Assembly (NCBI RefSeq): GCF_013394305.1
Contig: NZ_AP019810.1
Span: forward strand, 496,001 to 560,000
Source: Enterococcus mundtii
GTDB taxonomy: Bacteria; Bacillota; Bacilli; Lactobacillales; Enterococcaceae
DNA length: 64,000 nt
Direction of reading: 5' to 3'
A model generated the notes under the pieces. It did no database searches. It saw nothing but the letters and a program-made list of their open reading frames with translations, and had not been told where the DNA came from. This document shows positions 54,154 to 63,955 of the stretch, in pieces; the first letter of the stretch is position 1; each line of letters opens with the position of its first letter. The translations under genes were made by a program, and so were the position numbers.

Positions 54154-56319
54154 TCATTCTTTGATCTTCAACGTCAACGCATTCAGTGCTACAACTACGG
54201 TACTCAATGACATCAAGACAGCTCCAATCGCTGGGCTTAACAAAATCCCGATCGGCGCAAGAATCCCTGCTGCTAAAGGAATGGCAAGAATGTTGTAACC
54301 AGCTCCCCACCATAGGTTTTGGATCATTTTCTTTCTCGTTTGTTTGGCTAGATCTAAGAAATGCAAGATATCTTTTGGATCACTGTTGATCAAAACCACA
54401 TCCGCTGAGTCTATCGCAATATCGGTTCCTGCTCCAATCGCCATCCCGATCGTCGCACGTGCTAAACTTGGGGCGTCGTTGATTCCGTCACCGACCATGA
54501 TGACTTTTTTCCCTTGTTCCTGATAACGTTTGACGATATCTTCCTTGTCATTTGGTAAAAGTCCGCCATAATACTCTTCAATACCTAAGTATTGTGCGAC
54601 CACTTCTGCTGCATGTGGATTGTCACCAGTCAACATCACCGGAGTGATATTTCTTTCTTTGAGACTTTGAATAAAGGTTTTTGCTTCTGCTTTGATGATG
54701 TCGCCTAAAGCCACTAATCCCACTAAACGATCATCGATCAATAGAAAACTGACTGTATTCCCTTGTTCTTCGTAAGGAGTTAATCGTTCCTTTGCAATTT
54801 CAAGTCCTAAACGTTTGATTTCTTTTTCGTTGACTACTTTTACATTCTTATCTGCTACTGTGCCAGTTAAGCCAACCCCTGAAAGATTTTTTTGATTCTC
54901 TGCTTGATAAGGAGAAATATTTTGTTCCTTCAAATAACGCATGATCCCAATGGCTAAAGGATGATTGGCGTTCGCTTCTAAGGCACCTAGATATTTCAAT
55001 AGTTCTTCTTGAGGATAATCATCGTCTAAGCTTTCGATACCAGTGACGGTGAACTTTCCTTCCGTCAACGTACCTGTTTTATCCAGCATGATGACATCTA
55101 ACTCATTGGCTTGTTCTAAGGCGCGACGACTTTTGAGCAACAACCCATTTTTAGCAGCAATCGATGTCGAACGTGCAACAACTAAAGGAATCGCCAAACC
55201 TAACGCATGAGGACAGGCAATAATGAAGACGGTGACCATCCGTTCTAAAGCAGTTGGTAAATCGGTTAAAAAGAGCCACACAACAAATGCCAATAGGCCG
55301 GCGATCAATGCGACATAAAACAACCATTTGGCTACTTTGTCAGACAAAGATTCTAGTTTTGACTTTTCACCTTGTGCTTGACGGACCATATCCATGACTT
55401 TTGCTAAATAGCTATTTTCACCAGTTCCAGTTACTTCGATCTCAATAGTACCGTCTCCATTGATCGAACCACCGATCACTGGATCAGATGTTTGCTTTTT
55501 GACCCCTCTGGATTCGCCAGTTACGGCAGATTCGTCCACGATCGTTTCACCTTTCAGGATCTTCCCATCCGTTGGCATTTTATCTCCTGCTCGAACGACT
55601 AAATGATCGCCCTCTTTGACCTCTTTTAAAGAAATTGTCTCTTCTGTCCCATCTGTTCGTAATCGTTTGACCGTTTCCGGTAATAATTCTGCTAATTTCT
55701 GTAACGCATTACTTGCATTAGAAACGGCACTCATTTCGATCCAGTGCCCTAATAGCATGATGACGATCAACGTCGCCAATTCCCAGAAGAAGTCCATCAC
55801 ATGAGTATGGGGATTGATGAGATTTGCGATAAAAGAATAGACACTATAAACATAGGCGACACTGATCCCCATAGCAATCAAGGTCATCATTGCTGGACTT
55901 TTTTGTTTCAATTCCATTTTAGCGCCACTTAAAAAGGGTTGTCCGCCATAGATGAACAAGATGGTCGCCAGGATCAAGACGAGCCAATCAGAGCCAGGGA
56001 AAGTCACTTGAAAGGGGAATTCCATGCCCATCATGGGAGAAAACAAGATGATCGGAATCGCTAGCAACAAGGACAACCAAAATTTTTGTTTAAAATTCCC
56101 CATGTGCATCGAATGATCCATCCCGCCGCTCATATGGTCATGATGATCCATTGAACTGTGGTCCATTGAGTGATGCTCATGTGCCATGCTCTCGTGGTTC
56201 ATTTTTGTATGGTCCATACTCGTATGATCCATTTTATGGTGTGTTATGTTCGTTTGTTGCTTCATTTCATCATGATGATGCTCGTGCATCGTTTGTTTTT
56301 TTTGCTCGTTCATTTTCAT
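54154..56319 (-). CDS. copB: Copper-exporting P-type ATPase CopB
   Basis: Membrane Cu(I)/Ag(I) efflux pump, closely matching E. hirae CopB over its whole length. The N-terminal 75 residues are His/Met/Asp-rich (repeats of MDHSSMDHHDHM) in place of a CxxC domain. Landmarks are the CPH motif ACPHALGLAIPLV, the DKTGTLTEG phosphorylation site and VGDGINDAPSLA. Eight membrane helices. 721 residues. AAGGA precedes two ATGs (56319 and 56313); either may be used. Last gene of copYZAB. Confidence 0.96.
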   Translation of the reverse strand: MKMNEQKKQTMHEHHHDEMKQQTNITHHKMDHTSMDHTKMNHESMAHEHHSMDHSSMDHHDHMSGGMDHSMHMGNFKQKFWLSLLLAIPIILFSPMMGMEFPFQVTFPGSDWLVLILATILFIYGGQPFLSGAKMELKQKSPAMMTLIAMGISVAYVYSVYSFIANLINPHTHVMDFFWELATLIVIMLLGHWIEMSAVSNASNALQKLAELLPETVKRLRTDGTEETISLKEVKEGDHLVVRAGDKMPTDGKILKGETIVDESAVTGESRGVKKQTSDPVIGGSINGDGTIEIEVTGTGENSYLAKVMDMVRQAQGEKSKLESLSDKVAKWLFYVALIAGLLAFVVWLFLTDLPTALERMVTVFIIACPHALGLAIPLVVARSTSIAAKNGLLLKSRRALEQANELDVIMLDKTGTLTEGKFTVTGIESLDDDYPQEELLKYLGALEANANHPLAIGIMRYLKEQNISPYQAENQKNLSGVGLTGTVADKNVKVVNEKEIKRLGLEIAKERLTPYEEQGNTVSFLLIDDRLVGLVALGDIIKAEAKTFIQSLKERNITPVMLTGDNPHAAEVVAQYLGIEEYYGGLLPNDKEDIVKRYQEQGKKVIMVGDGINDAPSLARATIGMAIGAGTDIAIDSADVVLINSDPKDILHFLDLAKQTRKKMIQNLWWGAGYNILAIPLAAGILAPIGILLSPAIGAVLMSLSTVVVALNALTLKIKE

Positions 56320-56344
56320 TCTGTCCTTTCCTTTGTTGAACCGT

Positions 56345-58528
56345 TTATTTCTTCATTTTTTGGTTTAGACTTAATGAATTGAGTAACACACTGATTGAGC
56401 TAAAGGCCATCGCTCCTCCGGCAATGATTGGATTCAATAAGCCAAACGCAGCAAATGGAATGCCAATCGTGTTATAAATAAATGCCCAAAATAAGTTTTG
56501 TTTGATTTTTTTCAAGGTCACACTTGAAAGTTCGATCGTTTGTCCAATCGACGAGAGTTGACTATTCATTAACGTTACATCTGCTGTTTCCATAGCGATA
56601 TCGGTGCCATTCCCCATGGCGATACCGACATTTGCTAAAGCCAAGGCGGGGGCATCATTGATACCATCACCGACCATCCCCACTTGTTTTCCTTCTTTTT
56701 GCAATTTTTCGACATATCCTGCTTTTTCATCAGGTAATACTTCAGCAAAGATGTGTTCTTTTGGAATACCAACTTCTTGTCCAATCGTCGTTGCAACTGA
56801 TTGATTGTCCCCTGTGACCATATAAACTGCCAATCCTTGGGCTTGTAATTGTTGGATTGCTGATCTTGCGTGTTCTTTGATCTGATCAGCCACAGCGATC
56901 ATCCCCAATACCTGTCTGTCATCTGCAAGAAACATCACGGTTTTTCCTTGTCGTTCTAATTGTAACGCTTGTTCTTGATACGCTTCAAATGAAACGTTCA
57001 GCTCCACTAGTCGTTTTCTCGTACCAATAAAATAAGATTTTCCATCTATTACCCCACTGATCCCAGCACCCGGATGTGCTTTTGCTTGAACCACAGGCAA
57101 AGTCGCGATCGCCTGTTCTTTTCCATAAGTCACAATGGCTTTGCCTAAAGGATGCTCTGAGCCTTGCTCTAATGTGGTGGCGATCGTTAACACTTCTTCG
57201 TCACCAATAACGTCTGTGACCACTGGTTTACCTTGTGTGATCGTACCAGTTTTATCTAAAAGGATCGTGTCTAGATGTGTTGCAGCTTCTAATGCCTCGC
57301 CGCCTTTGATCAAAATACCCTTTCGTGCGCCTAATCCTGTACCAACCATGATAGCAGTTGGTGTCGCTAGTCCTAACGCACAAGGACAAGCAATAACCAA
57401 CACTGAAACACTATGGATCACTGCCAGTTCCCAGTTGCCACTGATGAGTCCAGTGACTATTAAGGTAAAGAAAGCAATGACTAAAACGATAGGAACAAAA
57501 ATACCAGAAATCTTATCAGCAATTTTTTGGATCGGTGCTTTACTTCCTTGGGCATCTTCCACCATTTGGATGATTTGTGAGAGGACAGTTCCTTTTCCTA
57601 CTTGGGTCACCGTCATTTCAAGAATCCCTGTGGAATTGATGGTTCCGCCGAAGAGTAGATCCCCCGTTTTTTTCTCAACTGGCACACTTTCTCCAGTCAA
57701 CATTCCTTCATCGATCGCACTATCTCCTTTGATGACTTTCCCATCTGTTGGGATTTGTTCTCCCGGTCGGACGAGTAAAATATCCCCAATCTCTACTTCC
57801 TCGATTGGTATGGTCTTTTCTTCACCATTTTTTATGACCTGTGCTGTTTTTTTCTGAAGAGACATCAACTGCTTGATGGCATCGCCGGTTTTACTTTTGG
57901 CTGTGTGTTCCAAATATTTTCCTAACAAAATCAGTGTGATGATCATATTGCTACTTTCAAAATATAAGTCCGATGAATGTGTACTGAAAAAACCATTGTA
58001 TACACTAAGCGCAAATGCGGCGGTCGTACCGATTGCCACTAACACATCCATATTGGGTGCGTTTGTTTTGATGGCATGATACGCTCCTTCATAAAAGCGC
58101 CAACCAATATAAAACTGGACAGGGGTTGCTAAAATCAGTTGGACCCATGGATCATGGAAAAAATGGACAAGCGTTCCGTGAAAGCCTAACATCATTGCAA
58201 TCATCGCGATCATCATAGGAAGCGTCAAGATAGCACCTATGATGACATCTCGCTTCATCTTTGTTAAATAAGTTTGCTTTTCTTCTGCAATTTTTTGCTT
58301 ATGGGCCTCATCATATAAAATCGCACCATAACCAATGGTTTCAACACTCTGGATCAGTTCTTCAATTGATACTTCCTGATAATTGATCGTCGCTTTTTCT
58401 GTTGCCAGATTAACAGTCGCAGATAATACACCGGGCTGTTCATTCAACTCTTTTTCGATTCGTGCAGCACAATTGGCACAAGTCATTCCAGTAATCACGA
58501 GTGTGTCTTTTTTAGCTGGATACTCCAT
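56345..58528 (-). CDS. copA: Copper-transporting P-type ATPase CopA
   Basis: P1B-type copper ATPase of the cop operon. The 727-residue protein has one N-terminal heavy-metal domain with GMTCANCA (Cys17/Cys20), TGES actuator loop, CPC motif (ACPCALGLATP), DKTGTITQG and VGDGINDAPALA. In E. hirae CopA is held to work with CopZ and CopY. Its ATG follows directly on the copZ stop; 25 bases separate it from copB. Confidence 0.96.
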   Translation of the reverse strand: MEYPAKKDTLVITGMTCANCAARIEKELNEQPGVLSATVNLATEKATINYQEVSIEELIQSVETIGYGAILYDEAHKQKIAEEKQTYLTKMKRDVIIGAILTLPMMIAMIAMMLGFHGTLVHFFHDPWVQLILATPVQFYIGWRFYEGAYHAIKTNAPNMDVLVAIGTTAAFALSVYNGFFSTHSSDLYFESSNMIITLILLGKYLEHTAKSKTGDAIKQLMSLQKKTAQVIKNGEEKTIPIEEVEIGDILLVRPGEQIPTDGKVIKGDSAIDEGMLTGESVPVEKKTGDLLFGGTINSTGILEMTVTQVGKGTVLSQIIQMVEDAQGSKAPIQKIADKISGIFVPIVLVIAFFTLIVTGLISGNWELAVIHSVSVLVIACPCALGLATPTAIMVGTGLGARKGILIKGGEALEAATHLDTILLDKTGTITQGKPVVTDVIGDEEVLTIATTLEQGSEHPLGKAIVTYGKEQAIATLPVVQAKAHPGAGISGVIDGKSYFIGTRKRLVELNVSFEAYQEQALQLERQGKTVMFLADDRQVLGMIAVADQIKEHARSAIQQLQAQGLAVYMVTGDNQSVATTIGQEVGIPKEHIFAEVLPDEKAGYVEKLQKEGKQVGMVGDGINDAPALALANVGIAMGNGTDIAMETADVTLMNSQLSSIGQTIELSSVTLKKIKQNLFWAFIYNTIGIPFAAFGLLNPIIAGGAMAFSSISVLLNSLSLNQKMKK

Positions 58529-58738
58529 TTAAATCACCTCTGCTTGATAGCCTAAATCATTGATTGCTTGACATATCGTAGATGGTTGGATCACTGTTTC
58601 ATCTAATGACACAGTTCCGATCTCTTTTTTTAAGTTGACATTAATTTTTTTTACACCCGGTAGCGCATTGACCGTTTCTTCCACTCTTGCAACGCAATGT
58701 TTACAGCTCATTCCTTTGATCGTTACTTTTGTTTTCAT
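58529..58738 (-). CDS. copZ: Copper chaperone CopZ
   Basis: A 69-residue ferredoxin-like metallochaperone with GMSCKHC (Cys12, Cys15) that binds Cu(I) and hands it to CopY, releasing the repressor, and to the ATPases. AGGAGG lies upstream of the ATG; 13 bases follow the copY stop. Confidence 0.96.
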   Translation of the reverse strand: MKTKVTIKGMSCKHCVARVEETVNALPGVKKINVNLKKEIGTVSLDETVIQPSTICQAINDLGYQAEVI

Positions 58739-58751
58739 CCCTGTTTTCCTC

Positions 58752-59192
58752 CTAGTTGTTTTGATGGCAATGACATTGTCCTGGAATGCAATTGCACTGG
58801 ATATCTGTTACTGGCTCTTTTTTCTTTAGTTCTGCCATGATTTGGTCAATATCTGCATGTGTTAAAGTTGCTTCTGAGACAAGATCTGCAATCGTCTCGC
58901 CGATTTTCTTCGCACAAATATGTGAGAATAAATTTTCAGCAGCACTTTGCACAGTGTCCGTTTCAGACACCGCTGGGTGATAAATAAATTTTTTCCCTTC
59001 TTGTTCTGTCCAAATCGCTTCTTTTTTGACAAGTCGTCCTAATAACGTTTTGACTGTTGCTGCTTTCCAGCCCATTGATTCAGAAAGGATCTGTGTGATT
59101 TCCTGAGCTGTGGTGTCTCCTAATGTCCAGACGACACGCATGATTTCCCATTCTGAGTCACTGATTTTGATTGGCTTTTTCACTTCTTCCAT
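58752..59192 (-). CDS. copY: Copper-responsive repressor CopY
   Basis: A 146-residue BlaI/MecI-type winged-helix repressor ([47 protein letters not shown]) with a C-terminal CxCxxxxCxC metal site ([10 protein letters not shown]). In E. hirae zinc keeps it on DNA, and Cu(I) from CopZ displaces it. ATG at 59192 has GAGGAG about 10 bases upstream; a GTG at 59201 abuts that site. Two cop boxes lie in its promoter. Confidence 0.96.
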   Translation of the reverse strand: MEEVKKPIKISDSEWEIMRVVWTLGDTTAQEITQILSESMGWKAATVKTLLGRLVKKEAIWTEQEGKKFIYHPAVSETDTVQSAAENLFSHICAKKIGETIADLVSEATLTHADIDQIMAELKKKEPVTDIQCNCIPGQCHCHQNN

Positions 59193-59214
59193 ATGTATCA
59201 CTCTCCTCTTCGTT

Positions 59215-59271
59215 TACAAATGTAAACTTGAATTCTAAATACAGATTACACTTGTAAACGAAACGTGTCAA
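59215..59271 (-). promoter_or_regulatory. cop operon promoter with two cop boxes
   Basis: TACAAATGTA (59215-59224) and TACACTTGTA (59247-59256) match the CopY box TACANNTGTA and are centred 32 bp apart. On the minus strand TTGACA (59266-59271), 17 bases and TAATCT (59243-59248) form the promoter; the upstream box overlaps the -10, giving direct repression. Confidence 0.93.
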
Positions 59272-59801
59272 CTACTTTTACTTCGCCATTGCTCTAGAAA
59301 TTTTTTTTGCTGTCGTGAACCATTCAAAATGACTAATTTTCCTTCTGCTCCTTGTTCATAGATTTTTTTGATTGCTAAGGGTTCCCTTTCTTTCTTGAAA
59401 CGCCAAACAAAAAGTAAAAAGTCCAAATATTCTTTGTCGAATTTTTCTATAAATTCTTCTGGAACATCTGGACGGGTACTTTTATCTAATTTTCGTTTAA
59501 TCGAACGTTTGACCACACGATACATCGCGATGTGTCTCGGCAAGCGAAGTAACAGGATCAAGTCAGTTTGTTCAATTCGATCTTTTGCAATCGATAGATA
59601 ATTCCCTTCGATGATCCAATCCTTGTTCTCAGCCATAAATTTTTCCTGTTCTTTTAACAACCATTGCTTAGCTGCTTTTCCATAGTCCGTTGTTAGCCAC
59701 AAACGATCCAGTGCTAAAAGAGGGCTTCCTGACGTTGCTTGTAAGCTTCTTGCAAGTGTGGACTTACCTGCACCCGACTGTCCAATAATCATTATTTTCA
59801 T
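59268..59801 (-). CDS. P-loop kinase-like protein (DNA topology modulation FlaR family)
   Basis: A 177-residue adenylate-kinase-like NTPase with Walker A GQSGAGKST (about 7-15), a DRLWLTTDYGK segment and LLRLPRHIAMYRVVKR. Annotated relatives are called topology modulation proteins (FlaR), but no reaction has been proven in this group. The start at 59801 follows GAAGGAGG. Its 3' end reaches the cop promoter -35. Confidence 0.85.
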   Translation of the reverse strand: MKIMIIGQSGAGKSTLARSLQATSGSPLLALDRLWLTTDYGKAAKQWLLKEQEKFMAENKDWIIEGNYLSIAKDRIEQTDLILLLRLPRHIAMYRVVKRSIKRKLDKSTRPDVPEEFIEKFDKEYLDFLLFVWRFKKEREPLAIKKIYEQGAEGKLVILNGSRQQKKFLEQWRSKSS

Positions 59802-59863
59802 TTTTGTCCTCCTTCGAATGGTCATCTTTTTATTTTACCTCTTATTCTTAATAACTCAAAAAA

Positions 59864-59894
59864 AGACCGAACCAATCGTTGGACTGATTCGGTC
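59864..59894 (-). terminator. Terminator of the permease gene
   Basis: Minus strand GACCGAATCAGTCC pairs with the mirror GATTGGTTCGGTC (about 12 of 14 pairs), then seven T. It starts 11 bases after the permease stop. Confidence 0.88.
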
Positions 59895-59904
59895 AAATCT
59901 TATT

Positions 59905-61368
59905 TTAAAGTTGAGAAACTGGTTCTTTCAATGGATTTTTCTTATTATCACGACGCGCGATTGCTGGTAAGATCATACCTAGTAAAATCAAAATGATCGG
60001 TGTGACGATGTTTGAGATCAATTGGAACCACCAAGCTTGTGGATCAGCAGCGTATTCCACTTTTGGTACCATTCCCAAAATACATGCAAACGCAGTGAAA
60101 GCAAAACACCAAGCACCAAAGATGAATCCAACTTTAGGATTTTTCACGAACTTATATTCTGACGTGAATTTTTTGTATGCTTTGTTCAACATCATATAGG
60201 CTAGGAATACCCATAAGTAACGCATTGGCATAACGACTGAATTTAAGTTCGTCAACCATTTAACTAATTCATTCATATCTTTGATACCAATAATCGGTAA
60301 TAGAATGATGATACCGACTAAGATACCAGTTAACATGTAACCATTGACCAACGTTCCTTTACGGTTACGTTTACGTAACCAACTTGGTACAAATTCTGGA
60401 TCTGCATCGGCTAACAAGATCTTCAATGGCGCATCAATAGAAAATGCCAAGGCAGAAATTTGACCGACCATATTCGTCAATGCATAGATGATCATCAATG
60501 CATTACCGATACCATAATAGTTACCTAAGATTTGGAAGGCACTGTACGCACCGTTTGCCATTAAATCTTTCGGAATATTGTCACTTGCAAATAACATACC
60601 CATTGCCACAGAACCTAAAACAGCACAGATACCGACCATTGCTGCTAAAAAGATCATCCCTTTTGGAAATTCTTTTGCCGGGTTACGTGTAGAATTAACA
60701 TAAGGAGAGATTTTCTCAGCGCCTCCTACAGCAAAGACTAACATTGAAACAGTCGTAAAGTAACTAAAGTCAAACTTAGGAATATACGTTTTGACTTGGT
60801 TCATATTTGCTGTCGCAAATTCCATCGTTGGATTGATGAATGGCGCAGTAACAGCAAGTAAAATGAATAATAATGACATGACGAACATCGCTGTACCTGC
60901 TAAACCACCGATAACTTTTAACGTTGATAAGCCTTTTGTTGATAGATACAAGAAAGCTAAGAAAATGATCAAGGAGATCACTGCGACCATTTGGACAGAC
61001 ATCGTATTGACGATATCGCCATTTCCTTGAACTGCCCAACCAGCTGCAATCAAAATCGCTTGTGGTTTTTGTGCTAAGTATGGAATATGCACGACCCAAT
61101 ATGTCCAGGCAGCATAATAAGCTAAGCGTTTATTCGAAGTAGTATTTTCTACCCAAGAACTAACGCCCCCTTTACTATCTTTGAATGCTGATCCTAATTG
61201 ACCGACGATCAGTGCATAGGGGATAAAATAAATAGCTAGGATCAATAACCATGAAGTGATTACTGAGATTCCTTGTTGCGCGTAGTTATTGACGACATTC
61301 CCCATACCCCAGACCATGTTGAATGCAATCAACGCTACTGTAAACCAGCGCAGTTGTTTTTCGTTCAT
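59905..61368 (-). CDS. APC-family amino acid permease (glutamate/GABA antiporter-like)
   Basis: A 487-residue membrane transporter with about twelve helices, of the glutamate:GABA antiporter / YjeM-like branch of the APC superfamily: FTVALIAFNMVWGMGNVVNNYAQQG, FAVGGAEKISPYVNSTRNPAKEFPKGM, QISALAFSIDAPLKILLADADPEF. Substrate cannot be assigned. It stands alone with terminator 59864-59894. Confidence 0.85.
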   Translation of the reverse strand: MNEKQLRWFTVALIAFNMVWGMGNVVNNYAQQGISVITSWLLILAIYFIPYALIVGQLGSAFKDSKGGVSSWVENTTSNKRLAYYAAWTYWVVHIPYLAQKPQAILIAAGWAVQGNGDIVNTMSVQMVAVISLIIFLAFLYLSTKGLSTLKVIGGLAGTAMFVMSLLFILLAVTAPFINPTMEFATANMNQVKTYIPKFDFSYFTTVSMLVFAVGGAEKISPYVNSTRNPAKEFPKGMIFLAAMVGICAVLGSVAMGMLFASDNIPKDLMANGAYSAFQILGNYYGIGNALMIIYALTNMVGQISALAFSIDAPLKILLADADPEFVPSWLRKRNRKGTLVNGYMLTGILVGIIILLPIIGIKDMNELVKWLTNLNSVVMPMRYLWVFLAYMMLNKAYKKFTSEYKFVKNPKVGFIFGAWCFAFTAFACILGMVPKVEYAADPQAWWFQLISNIVTPIILILLGMILPAIARRDNKKNPLKEPVSQL

Positions 61369-61610
61369 CTGATTTCTCCTTTATAAATATTTAATAATTA
61401 TTCATTGACTATCATATTCAATTTTCATAATGTTTACAACACTTCGTTATTTTATTTGTGGATTATTTTAGGTAAAACACATTGTTTTTACATTTATTTT
61501 TCATTTTACCCTCTAACACCTAATCTAAAGGCGCACAAACAAGAAGTATTTTCTAACTATTTTGGAATTTTCAGAACAATTAAAATCTTCCAGTTATTTT
61601 AATCACAGAA
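61369..61610. other. Upstream region of the permease gene
   Basis: AT-rich, no gene. It should contain the permease promoter; no clear hexamers were picked out. Confidence 0.4.
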
Positions 61611-61646
61611 AAACCACAGTCCTCAAATAAATGATTTCTGTGGTTT
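61611..61646 (-). terminator. Terminator of cadA
   Basis: Minus strand AAACCACAG / CTGTGGTTT (9 bp, 18-base loop) followed by TTC. Located 20 bases after the cadA stop. Confidence 0.75.
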
Positions 61647-61666
61647 AACGGTGCTTTTTTGACTGT

Positions 61667-63748
61667 TTATTTGACTTTTTTGACAGATAGCCCACGCATG
61701 GCGTTTAAAACTGCTATCAGGGTCACACCCACATCGGCAAAGACTGCATTTCCCATAGAAGCAAAGCCAATAGCTCCGAGAACCAATACGATTACTTTTA
61801 CTCCGATAGCAAACGCAATATTTTGCTTGACGATTTTCAACGTTTTTCTTGAAATTTCAATCGCCTCCGCAAGTTTTGATGGCTCATCGTTCATGATGAC
61901 GACGTCGGCTGCTTCAATGGCTGCATCACTGCCTAAACCACCCATGGCGATTCCCACATCTGCTCGAGCTAATACCGGTGCATCATTGATCCCGTCTCCG
62001 ACAAAGGCAGTTTTCTGAGTCGTTTCGCTCATCAATGCTTCTAATTTTTCTACCTTATCTTCTGGAAGCAGTTCACTATAGACTGTATCGACTCCGACCT
62101 CTTTTGCGACTTGTTCCGCAATCTTTTGGGCATCACCTGTCAACATCACTGTCTTTTTGACGCCGACTTTTTTCAATGTCTCGATAGCAAATGTTGCATC
62201 TGGTTTGATCGTATCCGCAATAACTAAATAGCCCATGAGCTGACTGTCGATCGCTAAATAGATCAATGTTCCTATTTCATGATTCTCTGGTTGCTCGACT
62301 CCATAGCGAGCCAATAATTTTTGATTTCCGACAAGTACCTCTTGTCCCTTGACCTGAGCGTTGATTCCTTCTCCAGCGATTTCTGCAGGTTCTTCAATTT
62401 CATATAACGGGCCACTGTAGGTATCCATGACCGCCTTGGCGATTGGATGTGTCGATACATTTTCTAGACTCGCCACATATTTCATAAATGCTTTCTTGTC
62501 AATGGTAGAAACAACTTTTTGTACGGCAAAATCACCCTTGGTCAGGGTACCTGTTTTGTCAAATACTACTGTTTCTGTACGAGCTAAAAGTTCTAGATAA
62601 TTTCCACCTTTGACAAGTATCCCCCGTTTACTAGCTCCACCGATTCCTCCGAAAAAGCTAAGTGGAACAGAAATGACCAATGCACATGGACAAGAGATCA
62701 CTAGGAATGTCAATGCTCGATAAATCCATTCAGAAAAATCTCCTCCATAAAGTAAGGGTGGGACAGTTGCTAAAAGAACAGCTAACGCAACGACGATCGG
62801 CGTATAGTAACGAGCAAACTTAGTGATGAATTTTTCAGCAGGTGCCTTTTTACTGCTTGCTGTCTCCACTAGTTCTAATAATTTGCTGATGGTCGAATTT
62901 TCATAGTTCTTTTTAACTTCGATGGTTAGAGGATGGGTCTTATTGATAAAACCACTTAATACATTTTCACCATTCATCACTTCTTTAGGCAATGATTCTC
63001 CTGTTAATGCAGATGTATCTACGAGGGATTGTCCCTTCAAAATCGTTCCATCCAAAGGAATTCTTTCACCTGGTTTGACCATGACCGACTCACCGATCTG
63101 CACTTCTTCTGGTTGCTTATTTACCAAGCCGCTTTCAGTGATCACATGAGCAACTTCCGGTCGGATCGCCATCAACTCACGAATGGACCGACGAGACTGA
63201 TCGACCGCAAAATGTTGGAAATACTCACCGATTTGATAAAACAACATGACAGCAACTGCTTCTGGATATTCACCGATCATCATTGCACCAATCGTTGCAA
63301 TCGACATTAAAAAATTTTCATCAAACACTTGTCCTTTACGAATATTGACAACCGCTTGCTTGATCACATCAAAGCCGATAAGAACAAAAATGGCGAAAAA
63401 AGTAACGAAACGAATTGGCTCAGCAGGCTTCCATAAAAACAATAAAAGTAAACTAAGTGACGCTATGATGATACGTAACAACGCTGTTTTATTTTCTTTT
63501 TCTGGTTCATGATTTTCACTTATCTGGTTTTTCACTTCGATTACTTTGACCTCTGGTTCTAATTGATGGATTTCTTCTGTTACTTGCTTTTCAATCGTTT
63601 CAATGACCGCTTTATCTGCATCGATCATCATTTTTCCAGTCGCAAAATTGACTGATGCTTCTTTTACGCCAGGTATTGCTTGTACTTTTTTTTCGATTTT
63701 CATCGCACAATTTGCGCAATCTAAACCTTCTAATTGATAACTTTTCAT
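61667..63748 (-). CDS. cadA: Zinc/cadmium-exporting P-type ATPase
   Basis: P1B-2 efflux pump for Zn2+, Cd2+ and possibly Pb2+. The 693-residue protein has an N-terminal metal domain with GLDCANCA (Cys11/Cys14), a linker, TM region, CPC motif (SCPCALVISVPLSF, the divalent-metal form), DKTGTLTKG, and VGDGINDAPVLARADVGIAMG. ATG 63748 has AAGGAGG upstream. It is a single gene here; the usual cadC regulator is not beside it, although the promoter carries a palindrome suited to an ArsR/SmtB repressor. Confidence 0.93.
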   Translation of the reverse strand: MKSYQLEGLDCANCAMKIEKKVQAIPGVKEASVNFATGKMMIDADKAVIETIEKQVTEEIHQLEPEVKVIEVKNQISENHEPEKENKTALLRIIIASLSLLLLFLWKPAEPIRFVTFFAIFVLIGFDVIKQAVVNIRKGQVFDENFLMSIATIGAMMIGEYPEAVAVMLFYQIGEYFQHFAVDQSRRSIRELMAIRPEVAHVITESGLVNKQPEEVQIGESVMVKPGERIPLDGTILKGQSLVDTSALTGESLPKEVMNGENVLSGFINKTHPLTIEVKKNYENSTISKLLELVETASSKKAPAEKFITKFARYYTPIVVALAVLLATVPPLLYGGDFSEWIYRALTFLVISCPCALVISVPLSFFGGIGGASKRGILVKGGNYLELLARTETVVFDKTGTLTKGDFAVQKVVSTIDKKAFMKYVASLENVSTHPIAKAVMDTYSGPLYEIEEPAEIAGEGINAQVKGQEVLVGNQKLLARYGVEQPENHEIGTLIYLAIDSQLMGYLVIADTIKPDATFAIETLKKVGVKKTVMLTGDAQKIAEQVAKEVGVDTVYSELLPEDKVEKLEALMSETTQKTAFVGDGINDAPVLARADVGIAMGGLGSDAAIEAADVVIMNDEPSKLAEAIEISRKTLKIVKQNIAFAIGVKVIVLVLGAIGFASMGNAVFADVGVTLIAVLNAMRGLSVKKVK

Positions 63749-63793
63749 TTCAAGTCCCTCCTTACCAAACATATGACTATCTATTCATAAGTT

Positions 63794-63823
63794 ATTATAC
63801 ATGAATGGTTATTCATATGTCAA
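63794..63823 (-). promoter_or_regulatory. cadA promoter with embedded palindrome
   Basis: Minus strand TTGACA (63818-63823), 18-base spacer, TATAAT (63794-63799), both consensus. The spacer contains ATGAATAACCATTCAT (63801-63816), a 6-4-6 palindrome resembling ArsR/SmtB-type operators (TGAA...TTCA). A metal-released repressor is likely, encoded elsewhere. Confidence 0.8.
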
Positions 63824-63893
63824 ATCATAGTAATAACAGATCATGATTAAAGTATCGTTCGGGAGAATCATTATTTCTGCAAGGTGTAAAAGA

Positions 63894-63941
63894 AGTTTCT
63901 TATGTAAAAGTGACGAATGATAAACTTTTACATAAGAAACT
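63894..63941 (+). repeat. Perfect 17-bp inverted repeat before the last gene
   Basis: AGTTTCTTATGTAAAAG (63894-63910) and CTTTTACATAAGAAACT (63925-63941) are exact reverse complements around 14 bases. It sits directly before AAAGGAGG with no T-run, so it is not a terminator. It may be an operator or an RNA hairpin close to the ribosome site. Confidence 0.85.
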
Positions 63942-63955
63942 AAAGGAGGAAATAC

